From positions 1 through 8,962 of the forward strand of contig JAJZBP010000074.1 in NCBI GenBank assembly GCA_021798855.1: 8,962 nucleotides of DNA, read 5' to 3'. The translations under genes were made by a program, and so were the position numbers. The notes beneath the pieces were generated by a model, which saw nothing but the letters and a program-made list of their open reading frames with translations, ran no database searches and was not told the DNA's origin. Source of the DNA: Bacillota bacterium. GTDB taxonomy: Bacteria > Bacillota > Sulfobacillia > JAJZIM01 > JAJZBP01. Positions 1 to 6,421 of the stretch are shown here, piece after piece. Within the stretch, counting starts at the first letter, position 1, and each line of letters opens with the position of its first letter.

Positions 1-26
1 AGGTAATCCCCGTAATAACCCAACAT
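1..26 (-). CDS. N-terminus of an unidentified divergent gene (partial)
   Basis: On the minus strand an AGGAGG Shine-Dalgarno (plus positions 32–37) precedes two consecutive ATG codons (27–29 and 24–26). The second has the better spacing, 5 nt, and opens a frame reading MLGYYGDY before the window ends. A sigma-A-like promoter on the same strand lies about 100 nt upstream (124–152), which supports a real gene. Eight residues are too few to assign a family, so no function is given. The gene is divergent from prkA and shares its control region. The call rests only on the ribosome binding site and promoter, so it is tentative. Confidence 0.42.
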
Positions 27-73
27 CATTGCCTCCTCGTCGTCCGCTTTCCCGCCGCGCCAAGACTGGATGG

Positions 74-107
74 AACCGCCTTCCGGTTTGTGCCAAAAGT
101 CACAAAC
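74..107 (-). promoter_or_regulatory. Leader with two overlapping hairpins (possible attenuator)
   Basis: Within the predicted leader of the divergent minus-strand gene there is a perfect 7-bp inverted repeat, GTTTGTG (86–92) with CACAAAC (101–107), around an 8-nt loop. A second repeat, AACCG (74–78) with CGGTT (84–88), shares bases 86–88 with the first. The two stems therefore cannot both form fully. Such mutually exclusive pairing is typical of attenuators and riboswitches, but I recognise no known riboswitch consensus and there is no adjacent T-tract. Chance structure remains possible. Confidence 0.25.
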
Positions 108-123
108 TTCATCATTACCTGGA

Positions 124-152
124 ATTTTACACGGGGACCGGGCGGTTGTCTA
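124..152 (-). promoter_or_regulatory. Sigma-A-like promoter for the divergent gene
   Basis: Read on the minus strand, a -35 box TAGACA (plus 147–152, 5 of 6 to TTGACA) is followed by exactly 17 nt and a -10 box TAAAAT (plus 124–129, 5 of 6 to TATAAT). A TG directly upstream of the -10 box adds a partial extended -10 character. Transcription would start near plus position 117 and give a leader of about 90 nt before the ATG at 26. The boxes and spacing are seen directly; activity is inferred. Confidence 0.5.
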
Positions 153-403
153 TAGAACGGGGCACCACAACCCCGCGGATTTACCACCATTCGGCGGGTA
201 TTTTCGGCGTTACGGAAAGCGGCCCCGATTTGTGGAATATTTAACCATTGGAAACTTTATTAGGAATATTGTATCTTGAATCTAAGTTGCCCGAATTGCG
301 AAGGTTCGCCCGACGGCATGGCCATTTGAGTTTCCCACGCTCTCTTTTTTTCGCTCCCGCCATAAGATGAATAAATCCATCGCCGGCAATCCCGGAGAGG
401 GAG

Positions 404-411
404 AAGGGAGG
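404..411 (+). promoter_or_regulatory. Ribosome binding site fixing the prkA TTG start
   Basis: The sequence AAGGGAGG ends 7 nt before the TTG at 419. It is the best Shine-Dalgarno in the area, and no ATG or GTG in the prkA frame has comparable spacing. It therefore decides the unusual TTG start. Confidence 0.7.
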
Positions 412-418
412 AAGAACC

Positions 419-2317
419 TTGGAGGACATCTGGCAGTTGTTGACGGAAAACCGGCAGCGGGAAGATGGTTTGCGTTGGGAGGGAACCTTCAGGGACTATC
501 TGCACTTGGTTGAGGCGAATCCGGTGATTGCCGAAACGGCCCACGCCAGGATCCACCAAATGATCGTGGGAGCGGGAACGGCGCAGGCCCGTGGTCGCAC
601 CACCTTCAAGTTCTTCGCCGACGAGATCTTTGGGTTGGACGAAACCGTGGAGCGTTTGGTGCAAGAGTATTTTCACCCGGCGGCCCGCCGCCTGGATGTT
701 CGCAAGCGCATTCTGCTGTTGATGGGACCGGTCAGTGGGGGCAAGTCGACCCTGGTCAACCTTTTGAAAAAGGGGCTGGAAAGGTTCACCCTGACCGACG
801 CGGGAGCGGTGTATGCAATCGCCGAATGCCCCATGCACGAAGATCCCCTGCATTTGGTGCCCTACCGCCTGCGCCCGGAGTTGGAGCGGCGGCTGGGGGT
901 GCACATAGAGGGGAGTCTGTGTCCGTCCTGCCGGTTGCGGTTGCGGGACGCCTATGCAGGCAAGATGGAGGAAGTCAGGGTCAAGCGGGTGTTCTTTTCG
1001 GAAGAAGACCGGGTGGGCATCGGCACGTTCAGCCCTTCCGACCCCAAGTCCCAGGATATCGCCGACCTGACGGGAAGCATCGACTTCTCGACGATCACCG
1101 AATTCGGGTCGGAATCGGACCCCCGGGCCTACCGTTTCGACGGGGAACTGAACGTGGCCAACCGCGGTTTGATGGAATTCCAGGAGATGTTGAAAGCGGA
1201 CGAAAAGTTCCTTTGGAACCTGCTGAGCCTGTCGCAGGAGGGTAATTTCAAGGCCGGTAGGTTTGCCCTGATCTCCGCCGACGAGTTGATCGTGGCCCAC
1301 TCCAACGAAAACGAGTACCGGGCTTTTATCGCCAACAAGAAAAACGAGGCTCTCCATTCCCGGATCATCGTCTTTCGGATACCCTATAACCTGAGGGTCA
1401 GCGACGAGGTGCGCATTTACGAAAAGTTGATTAATTCCAGTGACCTGCAGGACGTGCACCTGGCTCCCCACGCCTTAAAAACCGCCTCCATCTTCAGCGT
1501 GCTATCCCGCCTCAGGGAATCGCGCAAACAGGGCGTGGACCTGATGAAAAAGTTGCGCCTCTACGACGGGGAGGAGGTCACCGGCTACAAGGAGGGGGAC
1601 GTGGCCGAACTGCGGGCGGAGTCGGACGACGAGGGAATGAGCGGCGTCGACCCCCGCTACGTCATCAACCGTATCTCCAGCGCCCTGATCCGCAAGGAGG
1701 TGCCCTGCCTCAACGCCTTGGACCTTCTCCGGTCACTGAAGGACGGACTGGACCAACATCCTTCGATCAACCGGGATGAACGGGAAAGGCTTTTGAACTT
1801 GATCAGCCTGGCTCGCCAGGAATACGACGAATTGGCGAAAAAAGAGGTGCAGAAAGCCTTCGTTTATTCGTACGAGGAGTCGGCACGCACGCTCCTGGCC
1901 AACTACCTGGACAACGTGGAGGCGTATTGCAACTGGCAACGGGTCAAGGATCCGCTGACCGGGGAAGAGATGAATCCCGACGAGCACCTGATGCGCTCCA
2001 TCGAGGAGCAAATCGGCGTGACGGAAAACCAGAAGCGTTCCTTCCGGGAAGAGATCCTGATCCGCCTGTCCACCTACGCGCGCCGAGGGAAGACCTTCGA
2101 CTACAATTCGCACGAACGACTGCGCGAGGCTATCGAAAAGAAACTTTTCAGCGACCTGAAGGATGTGGTGAAAATAACCACCTCCACCAAGACTCCGGAT
2201 GAACAACAACTGAAAAGGATCAACGGGGTGGTGGCCAGGTTGATCGAAACCCACGGCTACTGCGCCCATTGCGCCAACGAACTGCTCAAATATACGGGGA
2301 GCCTGCTCAACCGTTGA
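419..2317 (+). CDS. prkA: PrkA family serine protein kinase (AAA+ ATPase)
   Basis: The product is a cytoplasmic PrkA/YeaG-family protein of 632 aa, almost the length of Bacillus subtilis PrkA. It starts at TTG behind a strong ribosome binding site. Visible features in order: Walker A GPVSGGKST (residues 103–111); a cysteine/histidine cluster CPMHE (137–141) and CPSC (168–171) of the kind seen in this family; the signature RGLMEFQEMLK (249–259); the ADELIVAHSNENEY segment (287–300) of the AAA+ core; then the helical PrkA C-terminal domain ending in CAHCANELL (615–623). The family is described as serine kinases linked to sporulation in Bacillus and to starvation in E. coli (YeaG), and an ATP-dependent protease activity has also been reported for B. 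subtilis PrkA. It is the first gene of the prkA–yhbH–spoVR operon. Family assignment is very secure; the biochemical activity in this organism is inferred. Confidence 0.97.
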   Translation: MEDIWQLLTENRQREDGLRWEGTFRDYLHLVEANPVIAETAHARIHQMIVGAGTAQARGRTTFKFFADEIFGLDETVERLVQEYFHPAARRLDVRKRILLLMGPVSGGKSTLVNLLKKGLERFTLTDAGAVYAIAECPMHEDPLHLVPYRLRPELERRLGVHIEGSLCPSCRLRLRDAYAGKMEEVRVKRVFFSEEDRVGIGTFSPSDPKSQDIADLTGSIDFSTITEFGSESDPRAYRFDGELNVANRGLMEFQEMLKADEKFLWNLLSLSQEGNFKAGRFALISADELIVAHSNENEYRAFIANKKNEALHSRIIVFRIPYNLRVSDEVRIYEKLINSSDLQDVHLAPHALKTASIFSVLSRLRESRKQGVDLMKKLRLYDGEEVTGYKEGDVAELRAESDDEGMSGVDPRYVINRISSALIRKEVPCLNALDLLRSLKDGLDQHPSINRDERERLLNLISLARQEYDELAKKEVQKAFVYSYEESARTLLANYLDNVEAYCNWQRVKDPLTGEEMNPDEHLMRSIEEQIGVTENQKRSFREEILIRLSTYARRGKTFDYNSHERLREAIEKKLFSDLKDVVKITTSTKTPDEQQLKRINGVVARLIETHGYCAHCANELLKYTGSLLNR

Positions 2318-2349
2318 GGGGCGGGTCGTCCCTCCGGGAGGTGTAGACC

Positions 2350-3489
2350 ATGGACTCCGATTACACCTTGTCCAGGGAAGATTGGTCCTTGCACCGCAAA
2401 GGCATTCTGGACCAGGAAAGACACCGGGCGAAGGTGGAGGAGGCCATCCGCAAAAACCTGGCGGACATTGTGTCCCAGGAGAGCATCATCATGGCCGACG
2501 GGCAGAAAGTGATCAAAGTGCCCATTCGTTCGCTGGAAGAGTATCGCCTGCGCTTCGATCCGGCCAAGGGGCAAAACGCCGGCCAGGGGCAGGGCGGCAG
2601 TCAACCGGGTGCGGTCCTGGGGAGGGAGGCTTCCCGGGGCGGGGGGGGAGCCGGGGATGAACCGGGCAGCGATTATTACGAAGCCGAGATCACCGTGGAC
2701 GAACTGGCGGAGATCCTTTTTGCCGAACTGGAACTGCCGAACCTGGACGACCTGAACCGCCGCCGGATTCCCGCGGAAGGGGTCGACTTTCGCTCCGTCG
2801 GCAAAGTCGGGCTCACCAGCAACCTGGACAAGAAGCGCACCCTTTTGGAGGCGATCAAACGGGCGGCCAGGCACGGCGGTGCCGTTCCTGGGGCCATCGC
2901 CAGGGAGGATGTGCGCTTTCGCGTCTGGGAGGAGGTTGAACGGGCCCAGACCGCCGCCTTGGTGGTTGCGATGATGGACACATCCGGTTCGATGGGGGAT
3001 TTCGAAAAGTACGTCGCGCGAAGCTTCTTCACCTGGTTGGTGCGGTTTTTGCGGTCAAGATACCGGAGTGTGGAACTGGTTTTCCTGGCTCACAGCACCG
3101 AAGCCAAAGAGGTCAGCGAAGAGGAGTTTTTCACCAAGGGGGAAAGCGGGGGCACCAAGTGTTCTTCCGTCTACCGCCTGGCGATGGAGATCGTCGCGCA
3201 ACGCTACGGCAGGGGGTTGGGCATCAACATCTATCCCTTCCACTTCAGCGACGGCGACAACCTGGCTTCGGACAACCAACGGGCTCTGGAGGCGGCGCGG
3301 GAACTGTTGGATGTGGCCCGCCTTTTCGGTTATGGTGAGGTCCGCAGCGATTCCTCACCCCGGCACACCCTGCTCTCCCTTTTCCGGGAAATGGGCGACC
3401 CGCGCCTGAAGACGGCGGAAATATGGGAAAAGGCGGACATCCACCGGGCTCTGCGTGCGTTCCTGGGTAAGGAGGGATTGCCCCGGTGA
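2350..3489 (+). CDS. yhbH: YhbH/YeaH family protein (DUF444, VWA-like)
   Basis: This 379-aa protein belongs to the DUF444 family (YhbH in Bacillus, YeaH in E. coli), the usual partner of PrkA. It begins at ATG after GGGAGGTG (2336–2343, 6-nt spacing), 32 nt downstream of prkA. The N-terminal third has the family's SREDWSLHRKG start and a glycine-rich linker at about residues 75–107, encoded by a very G-rich stretch. The C-terminal half is a von Willebrand A-like domain. Its metal-site motif is DTSGS (210–214), with the conserved GGT (267–269) and the HFSDGDN segment (298–304), so a metal-binding, protein-interaction role is likely. Its molecular job is not established. Context suggests it works with PrkA and SpoVR in starvation or sporulation. 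The stop overlaps the spoVR start by 4 nt. Confidence 0.95.
   Translation: MDSDYTLSREDWSLHRKGILDQERHRAKVEEAIRKNLADIVSQESIIMADGQKVIKVPIRSLEEYRLRFDPAKGQNAGQGQGGSQPGAVLGREASRGGGGAGDEPGSDYYEAEITVDELAEILFAELELPNLDDLNRRRIPAEGVDFRSVGKVGLTSNLDKKRTLLEAIKRAARHGGAVPGAIAREDVRFRVWEEVERAQTAALVVAMMDTSGSMGDFEKYVARSFFTWLVRFLRSRYRSVELVFLAHSTEAKEVSEEEFFTKGESGGTKCSSVYRLAMEIVAQRYGRGLGINIYPFHFSDGDNLASDNQRALEAARELLDVARLFGYGEVRSDSSPRHTLLSLFREMGDPRLKTAEIWEKADIHRALRAFLGKEGLPR
2636..2656 (+). repeat. G-tract cluster inside yhbH
   Basis: Three G-runs lie together in the glycine-rich linker of yhbH: G4 (2636–2639), G8 (2641–2648) and G4 (2653–2656). The G8 run is long enough for replication slippage, and one base gained or lost would shift yhbH out of frame before its VWA-like domain. 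The cluster also fits a possible G-quadruplex. The frame is intact in this copy. Confidence 0.6.
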
Positions 3490-4895
3490 AAAAGGAAGAG
3501 ATCCCGCTGCTGGAGGAGGCCATCGGCCGGATCGCCGAAGTGGCCGCCCGGATGGGCCTGGACGCGCCACCCATGCGCTTCGAGATCTGCCCGCCGGATA
3601 TCGTCTACACGTTGGGGGCGTATGGGGGAATGCCCACCCGTTTCGCCCATTGGAGTTTCGGCAAGGCCTATAACCGGATGAAAACCCAATACGACTTCGC
3701 CCTCAGCCGCATCTACGAGTTGGTGATCAACACCGACCCATGCTATGCCTACCTTTTGGATCAAAACAGCCTGATCCAAAATAAACTGGTGGTGGCCCAC
3801 GTTTATGCGCACGCCGATTTTTTCAAGCACAACCTCCATTATGCCCGGACCAGACGGGACATGCTGGAGACCATGAGTCGGACGGCCGCGGTTTTGCGGG
3901 ATTACGAATTCATCCATGGCAAGGAGCGAGTGGAAAAGCTCCTGGACGCCGGGCTGGCGATCCAGGGTCAAATCGACCCGTGGTTTCGGGAGGAGGCCGA
4001 GAGGCCAGGGAATATCGAGGAACAACCCTCCTGTCCCTATGCCGATCTTTGGGGGGAGGACGCCACCAGGTCCCGGGAAGGGGGGGACCCCCCCAAAAAA
4101 ACAAAAGAGATCCCGGAGGCCAGGGATCTCCTGCTGGCGTTGGTCCGATACGCCCGCCACCTGGAGGACTGGGAAAAGGACGTGCTGTCGCTTTTGCGGG
4201 ATGAGATGCTCTATTTCCGGCCGCAAATCACGACGAAGATCGCCAACGAGGGGTGGGCGACCTACTGGCACCAGCGGTTGTTGCGGGAGTTGGATCTGAC
4301 CGAGGCGGAGACGGTGGAGTATTCCCTGCTGAATTCCAGGATCGTCCAACCTCCGGGGATGAGTTTGAATCCGTACCTGGTGGGCTTGCGCCTGTTTGAG
4401 GACATCGAACGCCGCTACGACCGTACGGAGGATGGGCCCGGGGGGCGCACGGCGGCTGACGGCGAGGATGAACCGCTGTTTGCGGACGGGCGGGAAGCTA
4501 TTTTCGCCCTGCGGGAGACCGAAAATGACTGTTCATTGCTGCGCAATTTCCTGACCAAGGAACTGGTGGAGGAACTCGACCTTTATCTTTACGCTAAAAT
4601 GGGGGATAAATGGGTGGTGACGGAGAAGGAATGGGAAAAGGTTCGGGACGGGCTTGTCCTCGACCTGACCGACGGAGGATTCCCGGCGGTGGAGGTGGTG
4701 GACGTCGACCACGAGGGCAAGGGCACTTTGGCCCTGCGCCACCTTTACGACGGGCGTGAACTCCACCTGCGCCATCTGGAAAAGACGTTGGACCAAGTGC
4801 AGTCGCTTTGGCGGCGCACGGTGCAATTGGAGACCGTGGTGGACGGCAGGACGAAAACCTTCGCCTGCGACGGCAACCGCAGTTATTCGTTCTGA
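3486..4895 (+). CDS. spoVR: SpoVR family protein
   Basis: This 469-aa protein matches the SpoVR family (B. subtilis SpoVR is about the same length; E. coli YcgB is longer). It starts at GTG, overlapping the yhbH stop in a GTGA arrangement, after AAGGAGGG (3469–3476) at 9-nt spacing. This predicts translational coupling. Family landmarks: the PTRFAHWSFGKAYNRMK segment near residues 53–69, VINTDPCYAYL, the histidine-rich VVAHVYAHADFFKHN (His105, 109, 115), and ANEGWATYWH (253–262). In Bacillus, SpoVR is needed for normal spore cortex formation. Its chemistry is not established, although conserved His, Asp and Glu residues suggest metal binding. A poorly conserved loop near residues 190–215 is encoded by unusual homopolymer runs and a hairpin. 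Family assignment is very secure. Confidence 0.96.
   Translation: MKKEEIPLLEEAIGRIAEVAARMGLDAPPMRFEICPPDIVYTLGAYGGMPTRFAHWSFGKAYNRMKTQYDFALSRIYELVINTDPCYAYLLDQNSLIQNKLVVAHVYAHADFFKHNLHYARTRRDMLETMSRTAAVLRDYEFIHGKERVEKLLDAGLAIQGQIDPWFREEAERPGNIEEQPSCPYADLWGEDATRSREGGDPPKKTKEIPEARDLLLALVRYARHLEDWEKDVLSLLRDEMLYFRPQITTKIANEGWATYWHQRLLRELDLTEAETVEYSLLNSRIVQPPGMSLNPYLVGLRLFEDIERRYDRTEDGPGGRTAADGEDEPLFADGREAIFALRETENDCSLLRNFLTKELVEELDLYLYAKMGDKWVVTEKEWEKVRDGLVLDLTDGGFPAVEVVDVDHEGKGTLALRHLYDGRELHLRHLEKTLDQVQSLWRRTVQLETVVDGRTKTFACDGNRSYSF
4069..4130 (+). repeat. Homopolymer runs plus hairpin inside spoVR
   Basis: Three adjacent runs occur: G7 (4080–4086), C7 (4088–4094) and A7 (4095–4101). Five nucleotides later a perfect 8-bp stem forms between GAGATCCC (4107–4114) and GGGATCTC (4123–4130) around an 8-nt loop. 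G7 and C7 can also pair with each other, and GGTCCC (4069–4074) can pair with GGGACC (4084–4089). An A7 run ahead of a stem at this spacing resembles frameshift or transcriptional-slippage signals. A -1 shift would end at a stop at 4202–4204. The arrangement is seen directly; function is speculative. Confidence 0.55.
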
Positions 4896-4900
4896 AAAAG

Positions 4901-4925
4901 GCCGCCGGGGGGCGGGGCCGGCGGC
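4901..4925 (+). other. GC-only hairpin between spoVR and midA
   Basis: Starting 5 nt after the spoVR stop, GCCGCCGG (4901–4908) and CCGGCGGC (4918–4925) form a perfect 8-bp, all-G/C stem around a 9-nt G-rich loop. There is no T-tract after it, so it is not a standard intrinsic terminator. It could be a partial terminator, an RNA stability or processing element, or a G-rich structure separating the levels of the trio and the methyltransferase. Confidence 0.55.
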
Positions 4926-5017
4926 GGGAACGGAGACGGGAAGGGACGCAGGAAGGGAATGGTCCTTGAGTGACGGAGGGCGAAGGAGCCGGAGAACCGG
5001 GAAATGGGAAGACGGGC

Positions 5018-6094
5018 ATGGAGCGGGCTTTAGCCGGCGCACTGGCGGAAAAGGGCCGGATCACCTTTCGTGACTTCATGGAAATGATGCTTTATCATCC
5101 CGAGTTGGGCTATTACAACCGGGAAAAGCCGGTGGTGGGACGGGCGGGAGATTTCTTCACCTGTCCGTCCCACAGTCCTTTTTTCGGTTTCGCTTTGGCG
5201 GAGTACGTACGCCGGGCATGGGTGGAGGCGGGGCGCTCGCCCGAGTTCACGGTGCTCGAAATGGGAGGTGGGGAAGGCCATTTGGCAGAAAGCCTCCTGG
5301 AGAGGTGGGTGGCGACCATTGAAGCGGGGGGAGATGGGGGAACGGGGGGACCAAAGCTCAGGTACATAATCGTGGAAACCAGTCCGGCCAGGCGTGGGGC
5401 GCAAGCCCGCCGGTTGGCAAAGGTTCCATCGCCGGTGGAATGGCGAACTCTGGAGGACCTTTCTCCCTTTCGAGGAGTGGTCATCGCCAACGAGCTTTTC
5501 GATGCCTTACCGGTCCACGTGGTGGAGATGTCCGCGGATGGTCTGCTGGAAATCTATGTAACCGGGGAACCGGGGGGAGGACTGCGGGAAACTCCGGGGC
5601 CGCTGTCGACGGAGGAACTTGGTTTGTCCCTCGCGGGGATCAGCCTCCCCCAGGGAGGAAGAACGCAGGCCGCTCCGGCGGGACGAGAGATCGTGAGGGC
5701 GTTGGGGCGTTGCCTACTCCGGGGAAAGATCTTGGTCATCGACTACGGAGCGCCCTCGCCCGAGCGCCATCTTTCTTCGCGTTACGGCCTGCGAACTTTT
5801 TTCCAACAGTGGAGGACGGACAACCCCTTTGTGCGCTTGGGTAAGCAGGACATAACGGCCGACGTGGATTTCACCGCTCTCGAAGGATGGGCGAAGGAGG
5901 CTGGCTTTAGGGTGACCGGCTACCAGGAACAGGGGGATTTCCTGCTGGATCTGGGTTTGGAAGAAGAAATGGAGCGGTTGCAGGGGTTGGCGCGGACGAA
6001 TCCGGTGGCGGGGATGGAGTTGGGCAAGATCGTTCAATTGGTCAGTCCATTTGGTTTGGGCGAAATGTTTAAGGTGTTGGAATTGGCCAAATAA
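5018..6094 (+). CDS. MidA/NDUFAF7-type SAM-dependent methyltransferase
   Basis: The product (358 aa from this start) belongs to the MidA family (COG1565), whose mitochondrial member NDUFAF7 methylates an arginine of the complex I subunit NDUFS2. Bacterial roles are largely unproven. The N-terminus has the family pattern ITFRDFMEMMLYHPELGYYN. The SAM-binding glycine loop is LEMGGGEG (80–87). Further landmarks are IANELFDALPVHVVE (156–170), VIDYG (240–244) and QDITADVDF (277–285). I chose ATG 5018 because it begins exactly where family members usually do. A GTG at 4970, directly after an in-frame stop, would add 16 poorly conserved residues and has AGGAAGGG 12 nt upstream, so neither start is certain. 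It follows spoVR on the same strand and may be co-transcribed. The target protein is unknown here; NuoD of a bacterial complex I is only a guess from the mitochondrial case. Confidence 0.9.
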   Translation: MERALAGALAEKGRITFRDFMEMMLYHPELGYYNREKPVVGRAGDFFTCPSHSPFFGFALAEYVRRAWVEAGRSPEFTVLEMGGGEGHLAESLLERWVATIEAGGDGGTGGPKLRYIIVETSPARRGAQARRLAKVPSPVEWRTLEDLSPFRGVVIANELFDALPVHVVEMSADGLLEIYVTGEPGGGLRETPGPLSTEELGLSLAGISLPQGGRTQAAPAGREIVRALGRCLLRGKILVIDYGAPSPERHLSSRYGLRTFFQQWRTDNPFVRLGKQDITADVDFTALEGWAKEAGFRVTGYQEQGDFLLDLGLEEEMERLQGLARTNPVAGMELGKIVQLVSPFGLGEMFKVLELAK

Positions 6095-6286
6095 CGGGAC
6101 GGCCGGGAGCGGGACGAACCTCCGAGGGTGCCCTTGGTGGTGACGCGGCCACGAATTCTCCCGATGGTGGTGATACGTTGCTTTTCGGCGCAACCACCGG
6201 TTTGTATGTTCTGCACGGGCAACAATCGAGGGTTTGGGCTGCCGGCCGCAACAGGCCAGGGACGCCTTTTCGTCCGCAGGGTGCCG
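6095..6286. other. Gap between midA and the insertion sequence
   Basis: These 192 nt hold no recognisable gene and no T-tract terminator for the upstream operon. A 9-nt direct repeat TGGTGGTGA occurs at 6135–6143 and 6165–6173, exactly 30 nt apart. All three plus frames are largely open because the DNA is GC-rich. One of them contains the stretch LLFGATTGLYVLHGQQ, which has some beta-propeller flavour, but no start or family can be supported. Confidence 0.4.
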
Positions 6287-6313
6287 TGTGAGTGATAACG
6301 TAAAAGGGGCTCA
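6287..6313 (+). repeat. IS21 left terminal repeat L1
   Basis: This outermost left-end repeat begins TGTGAGTGATAACG and contains AAAAGGGG. It matches the reverse complement of the right end (TGTGAATGTCAATC...AAAAGGGG) in the first five bases and in the AAAAGGGG block. It is a probable IstA binding site and defines the left boundary. Confidence 0.75.
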
Positions 6314-6320
6314 TTTGAGG

Positions 6321-6349
6321 GTCAGTGATAATGAGAAAGGGGACCACCC
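6321..6349 (+). repeat. IS21 left internal repeat L2
   Basis: This second copy of the end sequence is offset 33 bp from L1. It reads GTCAGTGATAATG followed by AGAAAGGGGACCACCC. It is closer to the right end than L1 is: 23 of 30 bases match the reverse complement of the right terminus, including the block AAAGGGGACCACCC. Multiple terminal repeats are typical of IS21 elements. Confidence 0.75.
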
Positions 6350-6408
6350 CCGAAGAGATTCCTGTAAACCAGGAGGGCCCTTTGGCAGAAGGGATACCAA
6401 ATGGTTGC

Positions 6409-6414
6409 AGGAGG
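6409..6414 (+). promoter_or_regulatory. Ribosome binding site fixing the istA start
   Basis: A perfect AGGAGG lies 7 nt before ATG 6422. It overlaps the codons that would follow the upstream in-frame ATG at 6401, which itself has no comparable Shine-Dalgarno. The start of istA is therefore placed at 6422. Confidence 0.7.
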
Positions 6415-6421
6415 AAAGGAC

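Larger units (their letters stand above)
38..418. other. Divergent intergenic region, no convincing gene
   Basis: About 380 nt lie between the divergent gene and prkA. Small open frames here lack ribosome binding sites and recognisable protein character, so I treat them as noise. Besides the minus-strand promoter and hairpins, the region has an AT-rich island at about 230–285, the most likely place for the prkA promoter. The best plus-strand match there is TTGGAA then TATCTT with an 18-nt spacer, only 4 of 6 in each box. No clean sigma-E, sigma-F/G or sigma-H pattern was found. A palindrome TCTATAGA sits at 149–156, overlapping the minus-strand -35 box. Confidence 0.5.

Noticed and set aside
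86..107. Known riboswitch (c-di-GMP type) in the divergent leader
   Set aside because: GGCACAAACC faintly resembles part of the c-di-GMP-I motif, but the conserved GACGCAAAGC partner and overall architecture are missing.
29..279. Short plus-strand frames upstream of prkA
   Set aside because: They have no Shine-Dalgarno and no protein-like composition, and they overlap the minus-strand promoter and leader.
342..356. T-rich stretch before prkA as a terminator
   Set aside because: No stable stem precedes it on the plus strand, so an intrinsic terminator cannot be supported.
260..1471. A 403-codon open frame on the minus strand opposite prkA
   Set aside because: It lies antisense to the clearly real PrkA coding sequence, has no family motifs, and is explained by GC-rich codon bias leaving the opposite strand open.
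3330..4349. A 339-codon minus-strand frame opposite yhbH and spoVR
   Set aside because: It overlaps two unmistakable conserved genes, has no recognisable domain, and looks like the mirror frame of their codons.
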